A stretch of DNA of 64,000 nt from CAYQNU01 sp964419055 (GCA_964419055.1 CAYQNU010000004.1:62001-126000); one strand, 5' to 3'; counted from the stretch's first letter, positions 8,349 to 16,641 are shown. Numbers and translations: made by a program. The notes: a model not told the origin generated them from the letters alone.

Positions 8349-9412
8349 CGATTTATTCGAACCGTAACATTCATTTTATAAAATGCCTTCCACTTAATTT
8401 CACTTTCATTTTCTATAGGAAAAATATCAACCGCAATAGCTCGCGTTGTACTTTCATACTTTTTTTGAAATTCATCGGGCAAGATGTAGGTGGCAAAATA
8501 AAAACGTTTAATGTGCCCTACACTTTCCTCCCCATCCGGAAAAATAACGGTTACTTCATCGCCTTCCTTAAAATAGGCAATGTCCTCTTGATTAAAAAAT
8601 GCTTTGATATAAATATCCTCTTTTTCGTGCATATTTAAAATATCTTCTGATTTGAGGGCTACTTCAAAGTCTGCTTTATAGAGACGCGTAATTGTTCCCT
8701 TTATTGGGGAAATATAATACTGAATCATCACTTTATTGGAACCACCATCTCCCATTCCATTGGTTGTATATGAACTTTGAGAAACTTTTGGGTCTATTAA
8801 TTTTAGTTGATTAATTAGATTATAATAGATCTCATTTTCTTTTCCAATGGATTGAATTTCTACCGTTAGTTTTTCAATTTCTTTTTCATAAAATTCAATT
8901 TTACTTTTCGGTGTGATTTCTAGAATTACCTCATTTTTTAATACTTCAATTTGTTGTTTATAATAGGTGATCAAATTATTTTTCTCAGCAATTTCAATTT
9001 TATTGATTGCAATGGTTTTATTCAATTGATAAATTTCCTTTTCAGCCCATTGGTCAGTTTTGGGTTGTGCAATTTTTCCAGCAAGCGATAAACCATAGGC
9101 ATCGGACTCATCATCATATGAAATATACGAGAATACAGTATCTCCAATAGCAACACTATCCCCTTCAAATTTAAAAAATCGCTGAATTGTAATATCTTCA
9201 GGCACTCTAATTTTGAGACTTTTAAAAAGAACATGTCCCGGAGCCATGACATAAAAAGTACGCACAAAAAAGAATTTAAACACAAAAAAGATGATTATGA
9301 ACAATACGATAAAATAGATAATCTTATCCCAATTAACCTTCTTTTTAGCTTTAGGTTTTTCATCTAAATTTCTTAAGATGCCGTCTTTTCTATTAAAATA
9401 TAAATTTTTCAA
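8339..9412 (-). CDS. HlyD-like periplasmic adaptor protein
   Basis: A 357-residue membrane-fusion protein. A basic cytosolic N-terminus (KPKAKKKVNWDK) is followed by one membrane span (about 30-50). A lipoyl-like hairpin follows (PEDITIQRFFKFEGDSVAIGD), then a helical hairpin at about 125-205. The second lipoyl half begins ISPIKGTITRLY, and a beta-barrel segment has YFKEGDEVTVIFPDGE. The architecture is that of HlyD/EmrA and of the periplasmic part of Alg44. It overlaps the end of the TolC-like gene by 4 bases and the start of the GGDEF-like gene by 10, so translation is coupled. It probably bridges the inner-membrane synthase and the outer-membrane TolC-like protein. Confidence 0.85.
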   Translation of the reverse strand: MKNLYFNRKDGILRNLDEKPKAKKKVNWDKIIYFIVLFIIIFFVFKFFFVRTFYVMAPGHVLFKSLKIRVPEDITIQRFFKFEGDSVAIGDTVFSYISYDDESDAYGLSLAGKIAQPKTDQWAEKEIYQLNKTIAINKIEIAEKNNLITYYKQQIEVLKNEVILEITPKSKIEFYEKEIEKLTVEIQSIGKENEIYYNLINQLKLIDPKVSQSSYTTNGMGDGGSNKVMIQYYISPIKGTITRLYKADFEVALKSEDILNMHEKEDIYIKAFFNQEDIAYFKEGDEVTVIFPDGEESVGHIKRFYFATYILPDEFQKKYESTTRAIAVDIFPIENESEIKWKAFYKMNVTVRINRWK

Positions 9413-11424
9413 TGGTCAAGTTGAATTAATCGTCCTAAATCATGTATTACAAAACCTTTTACAACAACTAAATTGGCCAATTCGTCTATTTTGTTATTCA
9501 AGTCACTTATTGATCCAAAATCTTCTGTACGCAATGCTATAATTGTCTTGGTTGCATCATATCCATCCGTTTTTCTTACAATGTAGTCGGTTTTGACATT
9601 TTCATAACACATAAAATAAACAAAATCTACCTGTTCAAAAAGTTGATCAATTGTTTCTTTAGGATAGTGTAATGGAATACTTATGCTCAAAGTTAACTTG
9701 TTTTTGGTACAATAATTTTTGGCTATTTTTACCATATTCAAATATTGATTCAAGTAATTTTCCTTATTACTGTCCCAATCGGGAAAAGTGTGTGGCTCAA
9801 CATCCAAATGCAATCCTGTTATATTGGACGATAATAATGGTGTAACTTTAGCGACTAAATAAGACTCAACATCTCCTTTAATTAAGTCATTATTACCAAT
9901 CATTAAATCAACAGAAAGATTAGATTTTGAGAATGCGGCTATGGCTGATTTTAATAGCTCGCTTTGACCACCAATGCTCACTACCAACTTTTTGTATTTC
10001 TGTTTAATGCAATATTCGGCCAAAAAATTAGGCGTATGTTCGGTTAGTGTTTTTGACCAAACATATACCTCATCTGCTGTTTTTACAGTGTTTTTAATTT
10101 CTAATGAATCCAAGGTTAACGGGACCATCATGTTTTCTACAGACACAGAAGGAATAGCCACATACATTCTTAAAAGATAAAGATACATTTGCTGTTTTAA
10201 ATCTATTAATTCAATATCTACACTCATTAACTCATCTAAGGTTCTTAATGCCTTAAGCGGATTAAAAGAAAGCGGATCTATTTCATGTCGTGCCTGTTCT
10301 TTTCTCAACAATTCTTTAAGCAATAATGATTTATAATAAAACGAATTAAACTGTTTTAATTTATACCGATATTCATAAAAATAGGTCAAAACATCCTTTT
10401 CCATTTGGATGTTTTCTTCAGGCATGTCGTATTTTATCTGTTCTGTTTTTATTTGTCTGTAATTCGCTTGTTCTTTTTTATCAAAAACTAACGGCACTCC
10501 CACATTTACTCCAAAAGTAAAAAATGACCTATTGGCTGTAGCTGTTGGAATATCATAATAATTGTATCTCGAAAAAACACCCACATTAATATCATTAATT
10601 TTCCTTTGTTCTAATTCTATATTTTTAATCAACAAAGCTATAACCGTATCGCTTTTCGTAGCTTTAAGTTGATTAACCGTATACTCATAATTGACATCTA
10701 TTAATGGCAATGATAAAAATTCTTGATTGAACTGTAAGGAGCTTTGAAGCTGATCATTATAGTCCTTGTAAATATTAAGCAAACTTTTTACTTCAGCATA
10801 ACTTTCTACATTTTTGAGCATTTCCTCTTGAGTAATCATACCATTTTCATAGAGTTGATACGCGGTTTCTACCCTACTTTTAGATAGTTCTAATCTAAGG
10901 TTTACAATGGTTATTTTATATAAATTGAAATGGTAAATTATAGAATGCCACATTTCAAACAATTGCATTTTTTTTGTTCCATCAAACTGTTCAATCTGTG
11001 AAACAAATGATTCATTTTGTTTTATTTGAGCCAACGTTTTGTTTTGGAAATAACCACTTTTCAAAACGTCCCATCTCACTTCTGTTTGCACACGGCTACG
11101 ATAAATAATGTTATCCGCCATTTCCATACCAGGAGCAGAGTTTAATAAGAAATTTGTATTCCAGCCTAATCCCCAATCTTTTTTATACAAATCTGATTCA
11201 GCTTTTTTTATCTCTGAGTCAAAATTTCTGGATTGCTGAAGTTTTGTAGTATCATTTGCTTCAAATAATTTACTTGCATCGTTTATTGCACCACTAATGT
11301 GATCTATATTATAGGTCTTGTAGTGACCGTCCCATAATCCATATAATTTCTGTATAAGTACATCTGTTGAAATTGTTTTATTTTGCTGAGCAGACAAATG
11401 AGTGCTCATCAGAAATAAAATCAA
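9409..11424 (-). CDS. TolC-like outer membrane protein fused to a GH18-like TIM-barrel domain
   Basis: Residues 1-435 resemble an outer membrane efflux protein of the TolC type: long amphipathic helices (about 170-235 and 320-420) separated by short beta segments such as SFFTFGVNVGVPLVF. Residues 445-671 are a different domain, with ITGLHLDVEPH (Asp541, Glu543) and VDFVYFMCYEN, matching strand-end motifs of GH18-like glycosidase barrels. The coordinates use TTG at 11424, but the frame stays open upstream. A CTG at 11449-11451 would give a better signal peptide (MKVFISILLLILFLMS...LSAQ) and leaves a short leader after the -7 box. First gene of the polysaccharide cluster. The fusion suggests export and trimming of the same polymer, which is inference. 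Confidence 0.75.
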   Translation of the reverse strand: MILFLMSTHLSAQQNKTISTDVLIQKLYGLWDGHYKTYNIDHISGAINDASKLFEANDTTKLQQSRNFDSEIKKAESDLYKKDWGLGWNTNFLLNSAPGMEMADNIIYRSRVQTEVRWDVLKSGYFQNKTLAQIKQNESFVSQIEQFDGTKKMQLFEMWHSIIYHFNLYKITIVNLRLELSKSRVETAYQLYENGMITQEEMLKNVESYAEVKSLLNIYKDYNDQLQSSLQFNQEFLSLPLIDVNYEYTVNQLKATKSDTVIALLIKNIELEQRKINDINVGVFSRYNYYDIPTATANRSFFTFGVNVGVPLVFDKKEQANYRQIKTEQIKYDMPEENIQMEKDVLTYFYEYRYKLKQFNSFYYKSLLLKELLRKEQARHEIDPLSFNPLKALRTLDELMSVDIELIDLKQQMYLYLLRMYVAIPSVSVENMMVPLTLDSLEIKNTVKTADEVYVWSKTLTEHTPNFLAEYCIKQKYKKLVVSIGGQSELLKSAIAAFSKSNLSVDLMIGNNDLIKGDVESYLVAKVTPLLSSNITGLHLDVEPHTFPDWDSNKENYLNQYLNMVKIAKNYCTKNKLTLSISIPLHYPKETIDQLFEQVDFVYFMCYENVKTDYIVRKTDGYDATKTIIALRTEDFGSISDLNNKIDELANLVVVKGFVIHDLGRLIQLDH

Positions 11425-11473
11425 TAGTAGTATAGAAATAAAAACTTTCAGTTTGTAGTGTTTTAGGGGGTCG

Positions 11474-11481
11474 CAAAAGTA
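11474..11481 (-). promoter_or_regulatory. -7 element of the exopolysaccharide cluster
   Basis: On the minus strand the sequence reads TACTTTTG, a perfect TAnnTTTG box, 23 bases before the candidate CTG start. No convincing -33 TTG is found at the usual spacing, so the promoter may be weak or need an activator. Confidence 0.4.
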
Positions 11482-11579
11482 TGAATTTTTGCGCTTGTTT
11501 GATGATTTTTAGGTTGAGAATATAAAATATTAATACAAAAAATCAGATTAACAACTATTATTTTGTTTTAAGTTTATTT

Positions 11580-12692
11580 TTATTGCGAAATAACAGGCAT
11601 TGACACTTTGCCCGAATAAAATTCTTTTGTATAGGTGCGTGCATCTTCAATAGAAAACAAGAAAATTCCCCGTTTTTCCAATTGATAAATAATCACCATT
11701 TCTTTTTCTGAGATAGCACCATCCAATGCCAAACCCACCAACATTAATTTTGAAAAACCTTGTTTGGTTAATGCTGAAGTATGTTCCATTCTATCAATAG
11801 TTTCCTTATCATAATTCCTATTCTTTTCAATGGGTATTTTAAAGGCATTTAATAAAGAAAGGGCTAAAACATAATGATTAACATTATAATCACGTTTTAT
11901 TACGGCTATGTATTCTAACGCATTATACAATTCACCCTTAAACTCTTGATTATCTTTTTGTTCATCATACAATTCTTCGGTAAATCTTAAAATTAATGGA
12001 TTAGCCAAAATTCTAGTTTTGGCTTCGCGAGCAACCTTTCTAGTAGCAAAGGCATTCCAAAATGCATATATAGGAATACCGGCTAAATCAACAACCATTC
12101 TAATTGCATATCGCCCCAAAATTCTTCTTACTAAAATTTTAAATAGGAAATTAGTTAAGGCAGCCTTAGCTAAATTAAAGATTGTGTACAACATCAAACT
12201 CATTTTTGAAAGTCCGCTGTATGGGTTTATTCCAATTTCCTTTTGCGACTTAAGTTTTTTCTCAAAACTAGTGGCAATTAAGGATTGAATATTTAATTCT
12301 GCGAATGGATCTTCTTCATTGGGAAATTGGCATGTTTGTGCAATCTTTTTGACCATAGAAATATTGTTATAGGTCAAAAATGCAATTTCAGCTACTAAAA
12401 GAATCAAACTAAAAATTAAAAACGAAATTTCTAAATCGATATAATCTCCATAAAGTGGTATCCAAACGGGTGTAATTTTAAATACATTTGGGCCAAATAA
12501 ATGATAAGGCACATAACATAGAATTACGGCCAATGCACCAGCAATGGCGGCATATATCATCCCATTTTTAATAACCCTATCCACTTCTTTGAGTTGTTCC
12601 TCACGCACCAAAGCTATTTTATCGATTTCCTTTTCCTTAATAGGATGAGGCCGATATAACTTCTTTTGGACAAAACGCTCAAGAAAATTCAT
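11580..12692 (-). CDS. Multi-pass membrane protein with C-terminal TerB-like segment
   Basis: A 370-residue protein I cannot assign to a named function. A basic N-terminus (FVQKKLYRPHPIKEKE) precedes membrane segments at about 44-66 and 88-108; further hydrophobic stretches lie at about 165-210. The soluble C-terminal half contains LVGLALDGAISEKEMVIIYQL, which resembles the metal-binding helix pair of TerB-like domains. It lies 129 bases upstream of the exopolysaccharide cluster on the same strand and 30 bases downstream of purB, so it may be co-transcribed with purB. The polysaccharide cluster has its own -7 box. Involvement in polysaccharide export is possible but unproven. Confidence 0.6.
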   Translation of the reverse strand: MNFLERFVQKKLYRPHPIKEKEIDKIALVREEQLKEVDRVIKNGMIYAAIAGALAVILCYVPYHLFGPNVFKITPVWIPLYGDYIDLEISFLIFSLILLVAEIAFLTYNNISMVKKIAQTCQFPNEEDPFAELNIQSLIATSFEKKLKSQKEIGINPYSGLSKMSLMLYTIFNLAKAALTNFLFKILVRRILGRYAIRMVVDLAGIPIYAFWNAFATRKVAREAKTRILANPLILRFTEELYDEQKDNQEFKGELYNALEYIAVIKRDYNVNHYVLALSLLNAFKIPIEKNRNYDKETIDRMEHTSALTKQGFSKLMLVGLALDGAISEKEMVIIYQLEKRGIFLFSIEDARTYTKEFYSGKVSMPVISQ

Positions 12693-12722
12693 AGAGATTA
12701 TTTCCTATTTACTCTTTTAAAA

Positions 12723-14078
12723 TTAGTTCACTAAATCAACCCCAGTATAATTATGAGGGGTAATTTTCTTTAATTCTGTTTTCAAAACAGCTGTAATTTC
12801 CAATTGCTCTATAAATTGTGATATACTGGAAGCAGTAATTCCTTCATTAGTTCTAGTTAAAGCTTTTAATGCTTCGTAGGGTTGTGGATATCCTTCTCTT
12901 CTCAATACTGTTTGTATGGCCTCGGCTACAACTGCCCAATTATTTTCAAGGTCTTTTTCGAAGGCTTGTTCATTCAATAAAAGCTTATCTAAACCTTTTT
13001 GAATGGAATGTAAAGCAATTAAAGTGTGTGAAATTGGAACACCAACATTTCTTAAAACAGTACTGTCTGTAAGGTCTCTTTGAAGTCGAGAAATAGGTAA
13101 TTTGGCAGATAAATGTTCGAAAATAGCATTGGCTATACCTAAATTACCCTCCGCATTTTCAAAATCAATGGGATTAACTTTGTGAGGCATTGCAGAAGAA
13201 CCTATTTCACCTGCTTTAATCTTTTGTTTAAAGTATTCCATTGAAATATAGGTCCACATATCACGGGAAAAATCGATAAAAATGGTATTGATTCGTTTCA
13301 TAGCGTCAAAAAGTGCCGCCATGTTATCATAATGTTCTATTTGTGTTGTTGTTTGACTTCGGTCTAAAGTTAACTTCTCTTTCAAAAAAGTATTGGAGAA
13401 GCTTACCCAATTGATACTTGGATAAGCCACAAAATGAGCATTAAAATTTCCTGTAGCACCTCCAAATTTAGCCGAAAACGGTATGTTTTTTAATTGTTGC
13501 AGTTGCTGTGATAACCTTTCAGCAAAAACTTTTATTTCCTTACCTAACTTAGTTGGAGATGCTGGTTGTCCATGAGTTCGAGCCAACATAGACACTCCTT
13601 TCCATTCTCTACTCAAGTCATTCAGTTGATCAACTATTCTTTGATAGAATGGATGTATAACATTTTCTAGCGCTTCTTTTATAGAAAGCGGAATTGCTGT
13701 ATTATTTATATCTTGAGAAGTAAGCCCAAAATGAACAAATTCTTTGCTATCACCAATTCCTAAAGCTTCCATTTTATTTTTAATGAAATACTCAACGGCT
13801 TTAACATCGTGATTTGTTGTACGCTCGATTTCTTTAATTTCCTGAGCTCCATCACTATTAAAATCAAGGTAAATAGCTCTCAATTTTGAAAAGAGTGCAG
13901 AATCAAATGAGCTTAGCTGTGGCAAAGGCAACTCACACAAGGCAATAAAATATTCTATTTCAACACGCACACGATATTGCATCAATGCTTCCTCTGAAAA
14001 ATAAGAAGCCAAAGGCTCCGTTGATTTTCTATAGCGCCCATCAATTGGACTTATGGCTGTTAAAGCAGATAATTTCAT
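12723..14078 (-). CDS. purB: Adenylosuccinate lyase
   Basis: A 451-residue member of the fumarase/aspartase superfamily that cleaves SAICAR and adenylosuccinate, releasing fumarate, in purine synthesis. The family signature GSSAMPHKVNPIDFENAEGN is at residues 293-312, with the catalytic serine loop at Ser294/Ser295. The base-region motif ARTHGQPASPT (His169) and the N-terminal LTAISPIDGRY are typical of PurB. Length matches the long proteobacterial/Bacteroidota subtype. A candidate promoter lies about 35-60 bases upstream. Confidence 0.97.
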   Translation of the reverse strand: MKLSALTAISPIDGRYRKSTEPLASYFSEEALMQYRVRVEIEYFIALCELPLPQLSSFDSALFSKLRAIYLDFNSDGAQEIKEIERTTNHDVKAVEYFIKNKMEALGIGDSKEFVHFGLTSQDINNTAIPLSIKEALENVIHPFYQRIVDQLNDLSREWKGVSMLARTHGQPASPTKLGKEIKVFAERLSQQLQQLKNIPFSAKFGGATGNFNAHFVAYPSINWVSFSNTFLKEKLTLDRSQTTTQIEHYDNMAALFDAMKRINTIFIDFSRDMWTYISMEYFKQKIKAGEIGSSAMPHKVNPIDFENAEGNLGIANAIFEHLSAKLPISRLQRDLTDSTVLRNVGVPISHTLIALHSIQKGLDKLLLNEQAFEKDLENNWAVVAEAIQTVLRREGYPQPYEALKALTRTNEGITASSISQFIEQLEITAVLKTELKKITPHNYTGVDLVN

Positions 14079-14110
14079 AACCTAAAATTTCAAATTTTAA
14101 AATAAGGCTA

Positions 14111-14140
14111 TAAAGGTAGGAATAAAATTAGAAAGTCAAA
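14111..14140 (-). promoter_or_regulatory. Candidate promoter of purB
   Basis: On the minus strand TTTG (14137-14140) is followed after 18 bases by TACCTTTA (14111-14118). This is one mismatch from the Bacteroidota -7 consensus TAnnTTTG, with near-standard spacing. Confidence 0.4.
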
Positions 14141-14195
14141 AAAAGTGGTCATTTATAGTACAAAATGTATCGTTAATAAAAATAACTCATCCATT

Positions 14196-15011
14196 TTACT
14201 CACCAATTAATCGCTCAACTTCTTTAGTTAATTGAACAAATTGCTCCACACTTAACTGTTCTGGTCTTTCGGTGAGTAAAGGGTGTTCGAATGTGGCACC
14301 TTTTAGTAAGGGTTTAATGGTATTTCGAATGGTTTTTCTTCGTTGATTAAAAGTAGTTTTTACTACAGCTTTAAAAAGCGCTTCATTGCAATCTAACTTT
14401 TTAATGTCCTTGTGAATTAAACGAATAACACCTGACTTCACTTTAGGTGGTGGATTAAAAACATTTTCATTCACAGTAAATAAATACTCAATATCATAAT
14501 AAGCTTGAAGTAAAACGCTCAAAATTCCGTATACTTTTGTACCCGGTTTTTCAGCAATTCTTTCGGCCACTTCCTTTTGAAACATCCCCACCACTTCAGG
14601 CACTTGATTGTGCTCATCGATTACTTTAAACAGTATTTGAGAAGATATATTATAGGGGAAATTTCCGATAACCGCTATTGGCTCGTTGTTGAATCGGCTA
14701 AAATCCATTTTCAAAAAATTCTCTTGATGAATCACTAAAGTAGGAAAATGAACTCTCAGATAATCTACAGACTCTTCATCAATTTCAACTACTTCAATTT
14801 GTTTTCCTTCTTTTGGCAACAAGAACTGTGTTAAAGCACCTGTACCTGGACCAATTTCAAGAATTTTTGTATACTCCCCATGATTTGTTAGTGAGTCGGC
14901 AATTTTTTTTGAAATGTTGTTATCAATCAGAAAATGTTGACCAAGATGTTTTTTAGGTTTTACCAAAATATGATGTTTTTGAAATTCATTGTTGTTTGCA
15001 AAGATATACAA
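14196..15011 (-). CDS. rsmA: 16S rRNA (adenine(1518)-N(6)/adenine(1519)-N(6))-dimethyltransferase
   Basis: An SAM-dependent dimethyltransferase that modifies two adjacent adenines near the 3' end of 16S rRNA during small-subunit maturation. The N-terminal signature KKHLGQHFLID is followed by the SAM motif LEIGPGTGALT and the catalytic-site motif GNFPYNISSQI (NxPY type). The start is uncertain. The longest frame begins at TTG 15011, but a perfect -7 box (14999-15006) lies inside that extension. An in-frame TTG at 14966 gives MVKPKKHLGQHF, which fits the family's usual N-terminus better. No in-frame ATG is available. It is divergent from the DUF983 gene. Confidence 0.95.
   Translation of the reverse strand: MYIFANNNEFQKHHILVKPKKHLGQHFLIDNNISKKIADSLTNHGEYTKILEIGPGTGALTQFLLPKEGKQIEVVEIDEESVDYLRVHFPTLVIHQENFLKMDFSRFNNEPIAVIGNFPYNISSQILFKVIDEHNQVPEVVGMFQKEVAERIAEKPGTKVYGILSVLLQAYYDIEYLFTVNENVFNPPPKVKSGVIRLIHKDIKKLDCNEALFKAVVKTTFNQRRKTIRNTIKPLLKGATFEHPLLTERPEQLSVEQFVQLTKEVERLIGE
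14999..15006 (-). promoter_or_regulatory. -7 element of rsmA
   Basis: The minus strand reads TATCTTTG, a perfect TAnnTTTG. If it is used, transcription begins inside the longest rsmA reading frame and translation must start downstream, at the TTG 14966. Confidence 0.4.
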
Positions 15012-15044
15012 TCATTAATCTTTTTTAATTATGTTTTCATCATT

Positions 15045-15060
15045 TGTGACATTTGTCACC
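15045..15060. promoter_or_regulatory. Crp/Fnr-type dyad operator
   Basis: The sequence TGTGA-N6-TCACC contains a perfect inverted repeat GTGAC (15046-15050) / GTCAC (15055-15059). It matches the general TGTGA-N6-TCACA recognition pattern of Crp/Fnr-family regulators. It sits between divergent rsmA and the DUF983 gene. It is centred about 41-43 bases upstream of the transcription start expected from the -7 box at 15082, the position typical of an activator contacting RNA polymerase directly. Confidence 0.45.
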
Positions 15061-15081
15061 TTTCATGTTAGATGGATAGTC

Positions 15082-15089
15082 TAATTTTG
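15082..15089 (+). promoter_or_regulatory. -7 element of the DUF983 gene
   Basis: TAATTTTG, a perfect TAnnTTTG box, 22 bases before the ATG. No -33 TTG is found at the usual distance; the Crp/Fnr-type dyad occupies the activator position instead. Confidence 0.45.
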
Positions 15090-15111
15090 TAATTGAAATT
15101 TGGTTATCAAC

Positions 15112-15501
15112 ATGAAAAAAATTCAAAGTATTTTTACCTTCAAATGTCCACAATGTTTAAAAGGGGATTTTTATGAATCTAATAAATTCTATAATTTTAA
15201 CAAGTTGGGTAAAGTAAAAGTCTGTTGTTCACACTGTGGATTAAAATACACAAAAGAAACAGGATTTTATTATGGCGCTATGTACGTTTCCTATGCGCTT
15301 GGAGTAGCTTTAATGGTAAGTATTTTTGTTGCAGTAAGTGTATTATACCCAAGTAATTCAACAGGATTTATGATTGGTTCACTGGTTATTGGTATGTTGC
15401 TAATGTTTCCTGTTTTATATGCATTGTCAAAAATTATATGGATTAATTTTTTTGAATCGTATAGTAAAGAAGCCGCATCACAAAAAAAGGTTACCTCATA
15501 A
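15112..15501 (+). CDS. DUF983 domain-containing membrane protein
   Basis: A small membrane protein of the DUF983 family. An N-terminal zinc-ribbon (FKCPQC and VCCSHCGLKY) is followed by GFYYGAMYVSYALG and two membrane segments (about residues 57-80 and 88-110). The ATG at 15112 is preferred over a TTG four codons upstream (15100). The function of DUF983 is not established. The gene is preceded by a Crp/Fnr-type dyad and a perfect -7 box, so it may respond to a small-molecule or redox signal; that is inference. Its stop codon overlaps that of convergent yraN by 6 bases. Confidence 0.85.
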   Translation: MKKIQSIFTFKCPQCLKGDFYESNKFYNFNKLGKVKVCCSHCGLKYTKETGFYYGAMYVSYALGVALMVSIFVAVSVLYPSNSTGFMIGSLVIGMLLMFPVLYALSKIIWINFFESYSKEAASQKKVTS

Positions 15502-15861
15502 AGTTGGGCCAAAGGCATCTTCTAAATGTTCAATTTCAAATGTATTGTTTTCTTTTAAGACAATTGAAATAATATCAAATCGTGCTTCCTTTTCTACTTG
15601 ATGCGAAATTAAATATTCATGTGCTGTATTCACAATGAGTTTTTGTTGTTTACGACTAACGAATTCTTCTGGATTTCCAAAATCAATTGAACTACGTGTT
15701 TTCACTTCAACAAAAATTATCAATTCATTCTTTTCACAAATAATATCAATCTCTCCTTTTAAAAAACGCCAATTTTTAAAAAGAATGGTAAATCCATTTT
15801 TAATTAAATAACCTACCGCAAGTTGTTCACCTTTATTACCTTTTTCTTTTTTAATATCCAT
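15496..15861 (-). CDS. yraN: YraN family protein (UPF0102, endonuclease-fold)
   Basis: A 121-residue protein of the UPF0102/YraN family with a restriction-endonuclease-like core. The N-terminal GNKGEQLAVGYLIKNGF and the core GEIDIICEKNELIIFVEVKTRS carry the D...ExK residues of the nuclease fold. The cellular role is not settled; in other bacteria the family is often found near rnhB and rRNA-modification genes. Size is normal for the family. Confidence 0.92.
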   Translation of the reverse strand: MDIKKEKGNKGEQLAVGYLIKNGFTILFKNWRFLKGEIDIICEKNELIIFVEVKTRSSIDFGNPEEFVSRKQQKLIVNTAHEYLISHQVEKEARFDIISIVLKENNTFEIEHLEDAFGPTL

Positions 15862-15888
15862 TTTACACTATTTGGAACAATAATTGTC

Positions 15889-15896
15889 TACTTTTG
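15889..15896 (+). promoter_or_regulatory. -7 element of the DUF4412 gene
   Basis: TACTTTTG, a perfect TAnnTTTG box, about 75 bases before the chosen ATG. This implies a leader of roughly 70 bases. The divergent yraN ATG lies just upstream. Confidence 0.4.
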
Positions 15897-15971
15897 AAAA
15901 ACATTTGATAATTGTATCAAAAAATAATTTATTTTAGTCGAAAATTTAAACAAATCATCAAACACAAAGTT

Positions 15972-16619
15972 ATGAAATTAAATCTTAACCTTAAAAAAAC
16001 CTTCCTTCCCCTTTTTATAGGTGCTACTTTTGCCTCAACTGCTATTGGGCAATTTACTGGAAACATTGAATTTAAAAAAACCGTTGGTAAAATTGTAGTA
16101 ACCTACAAGTATTTTATTTCTGGTGACAATGTTCGCGTAGAGGAAATTAATGAAAACGGAAACGTTGACGGTATTCAAATTATGGATTTGAAAAAAGAAA
16201 CAGTAATCGCTTTAAGTCCAGAGCGTAAAATGTATATGGATGTTCCTAATAAAAGACCAGCAACTGAATTAAATGTAAAAGTTAATAAAACAGGAGCAAC
16301 AAAAACTATTTCTGGTTTAAAATGTACTGAAATTGTTGTTACTTCTGAAGAAAAAGACAGAAAAATTGTATATTGGGTTACCGATGGTAATTACGACTTT
16401 TTCATTCCAATGTTAAAAACATTAAACCGTAAAGAAAACCAAGCGATGTTCTACCTTAAAATTCCAGGAATGGAAGGGAGATTTCCCGTATTAAGTCAAG
16501 AATATGTATTGTCAACTGGAGCTTTGGTTTCTGAGTTGAGTACCGTTAGCGTAAATAAAGGGTCTGTTGATGCAGCTAAATTCAAAATCCCCGCTGATTA
16601 TTCAAAATTTGAAAGATAA
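15972..16619 (+). CDS. Secreted DUF4412 domain-containing protein
   Basis: From ATG 15972 the protein has 215 residues and a clear Sec signal peptide (KLNLNLKKTFLPLFIGATFA...GQ). The longer frame from 15912 would bury this signal, so the later ATG is chosen. The mature part is beta-rich and matches the DUF4412 pattern: GNIEFKKTVGK, then DNVRVEEINENG, LSPERKMYMDVP and a C-terminal FKIPADYSKFER. Such proteins are periplasmic or surface proteins of unknown function in Bacteroidota. A strong terminator follows immediately, and the gene appears monocistronic. Confidence 0.8.
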   Translation: MKLNLNLKKTFLPLFIGATFASTAIGQFTGNIEFKKTVGKIVVTYKYFISGDNVRVEEINENGNVDGIQIMDLKKETVIALSPERKMYMDVPNKRPATELNVKVNKTGATKTISGLKCTEIVVTSEEKDRKIVYWVTDGNYDFFIPMLKTLNRKENQAMFYLKIPGMEGRFPVLSQEYVLSTGALVSELSTVSVNKGSVDAAKFKIPADYSKFER

Positions 16620-16641
16620 CTGATCTAAGGATTTAAATAAT

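Noticed and set aside
15912..15971. Longer N-terminus for the DUF4412 protein
   Set aside because: It would bury the clear signal peptide; the ATG at 15972 is directly in front of it.
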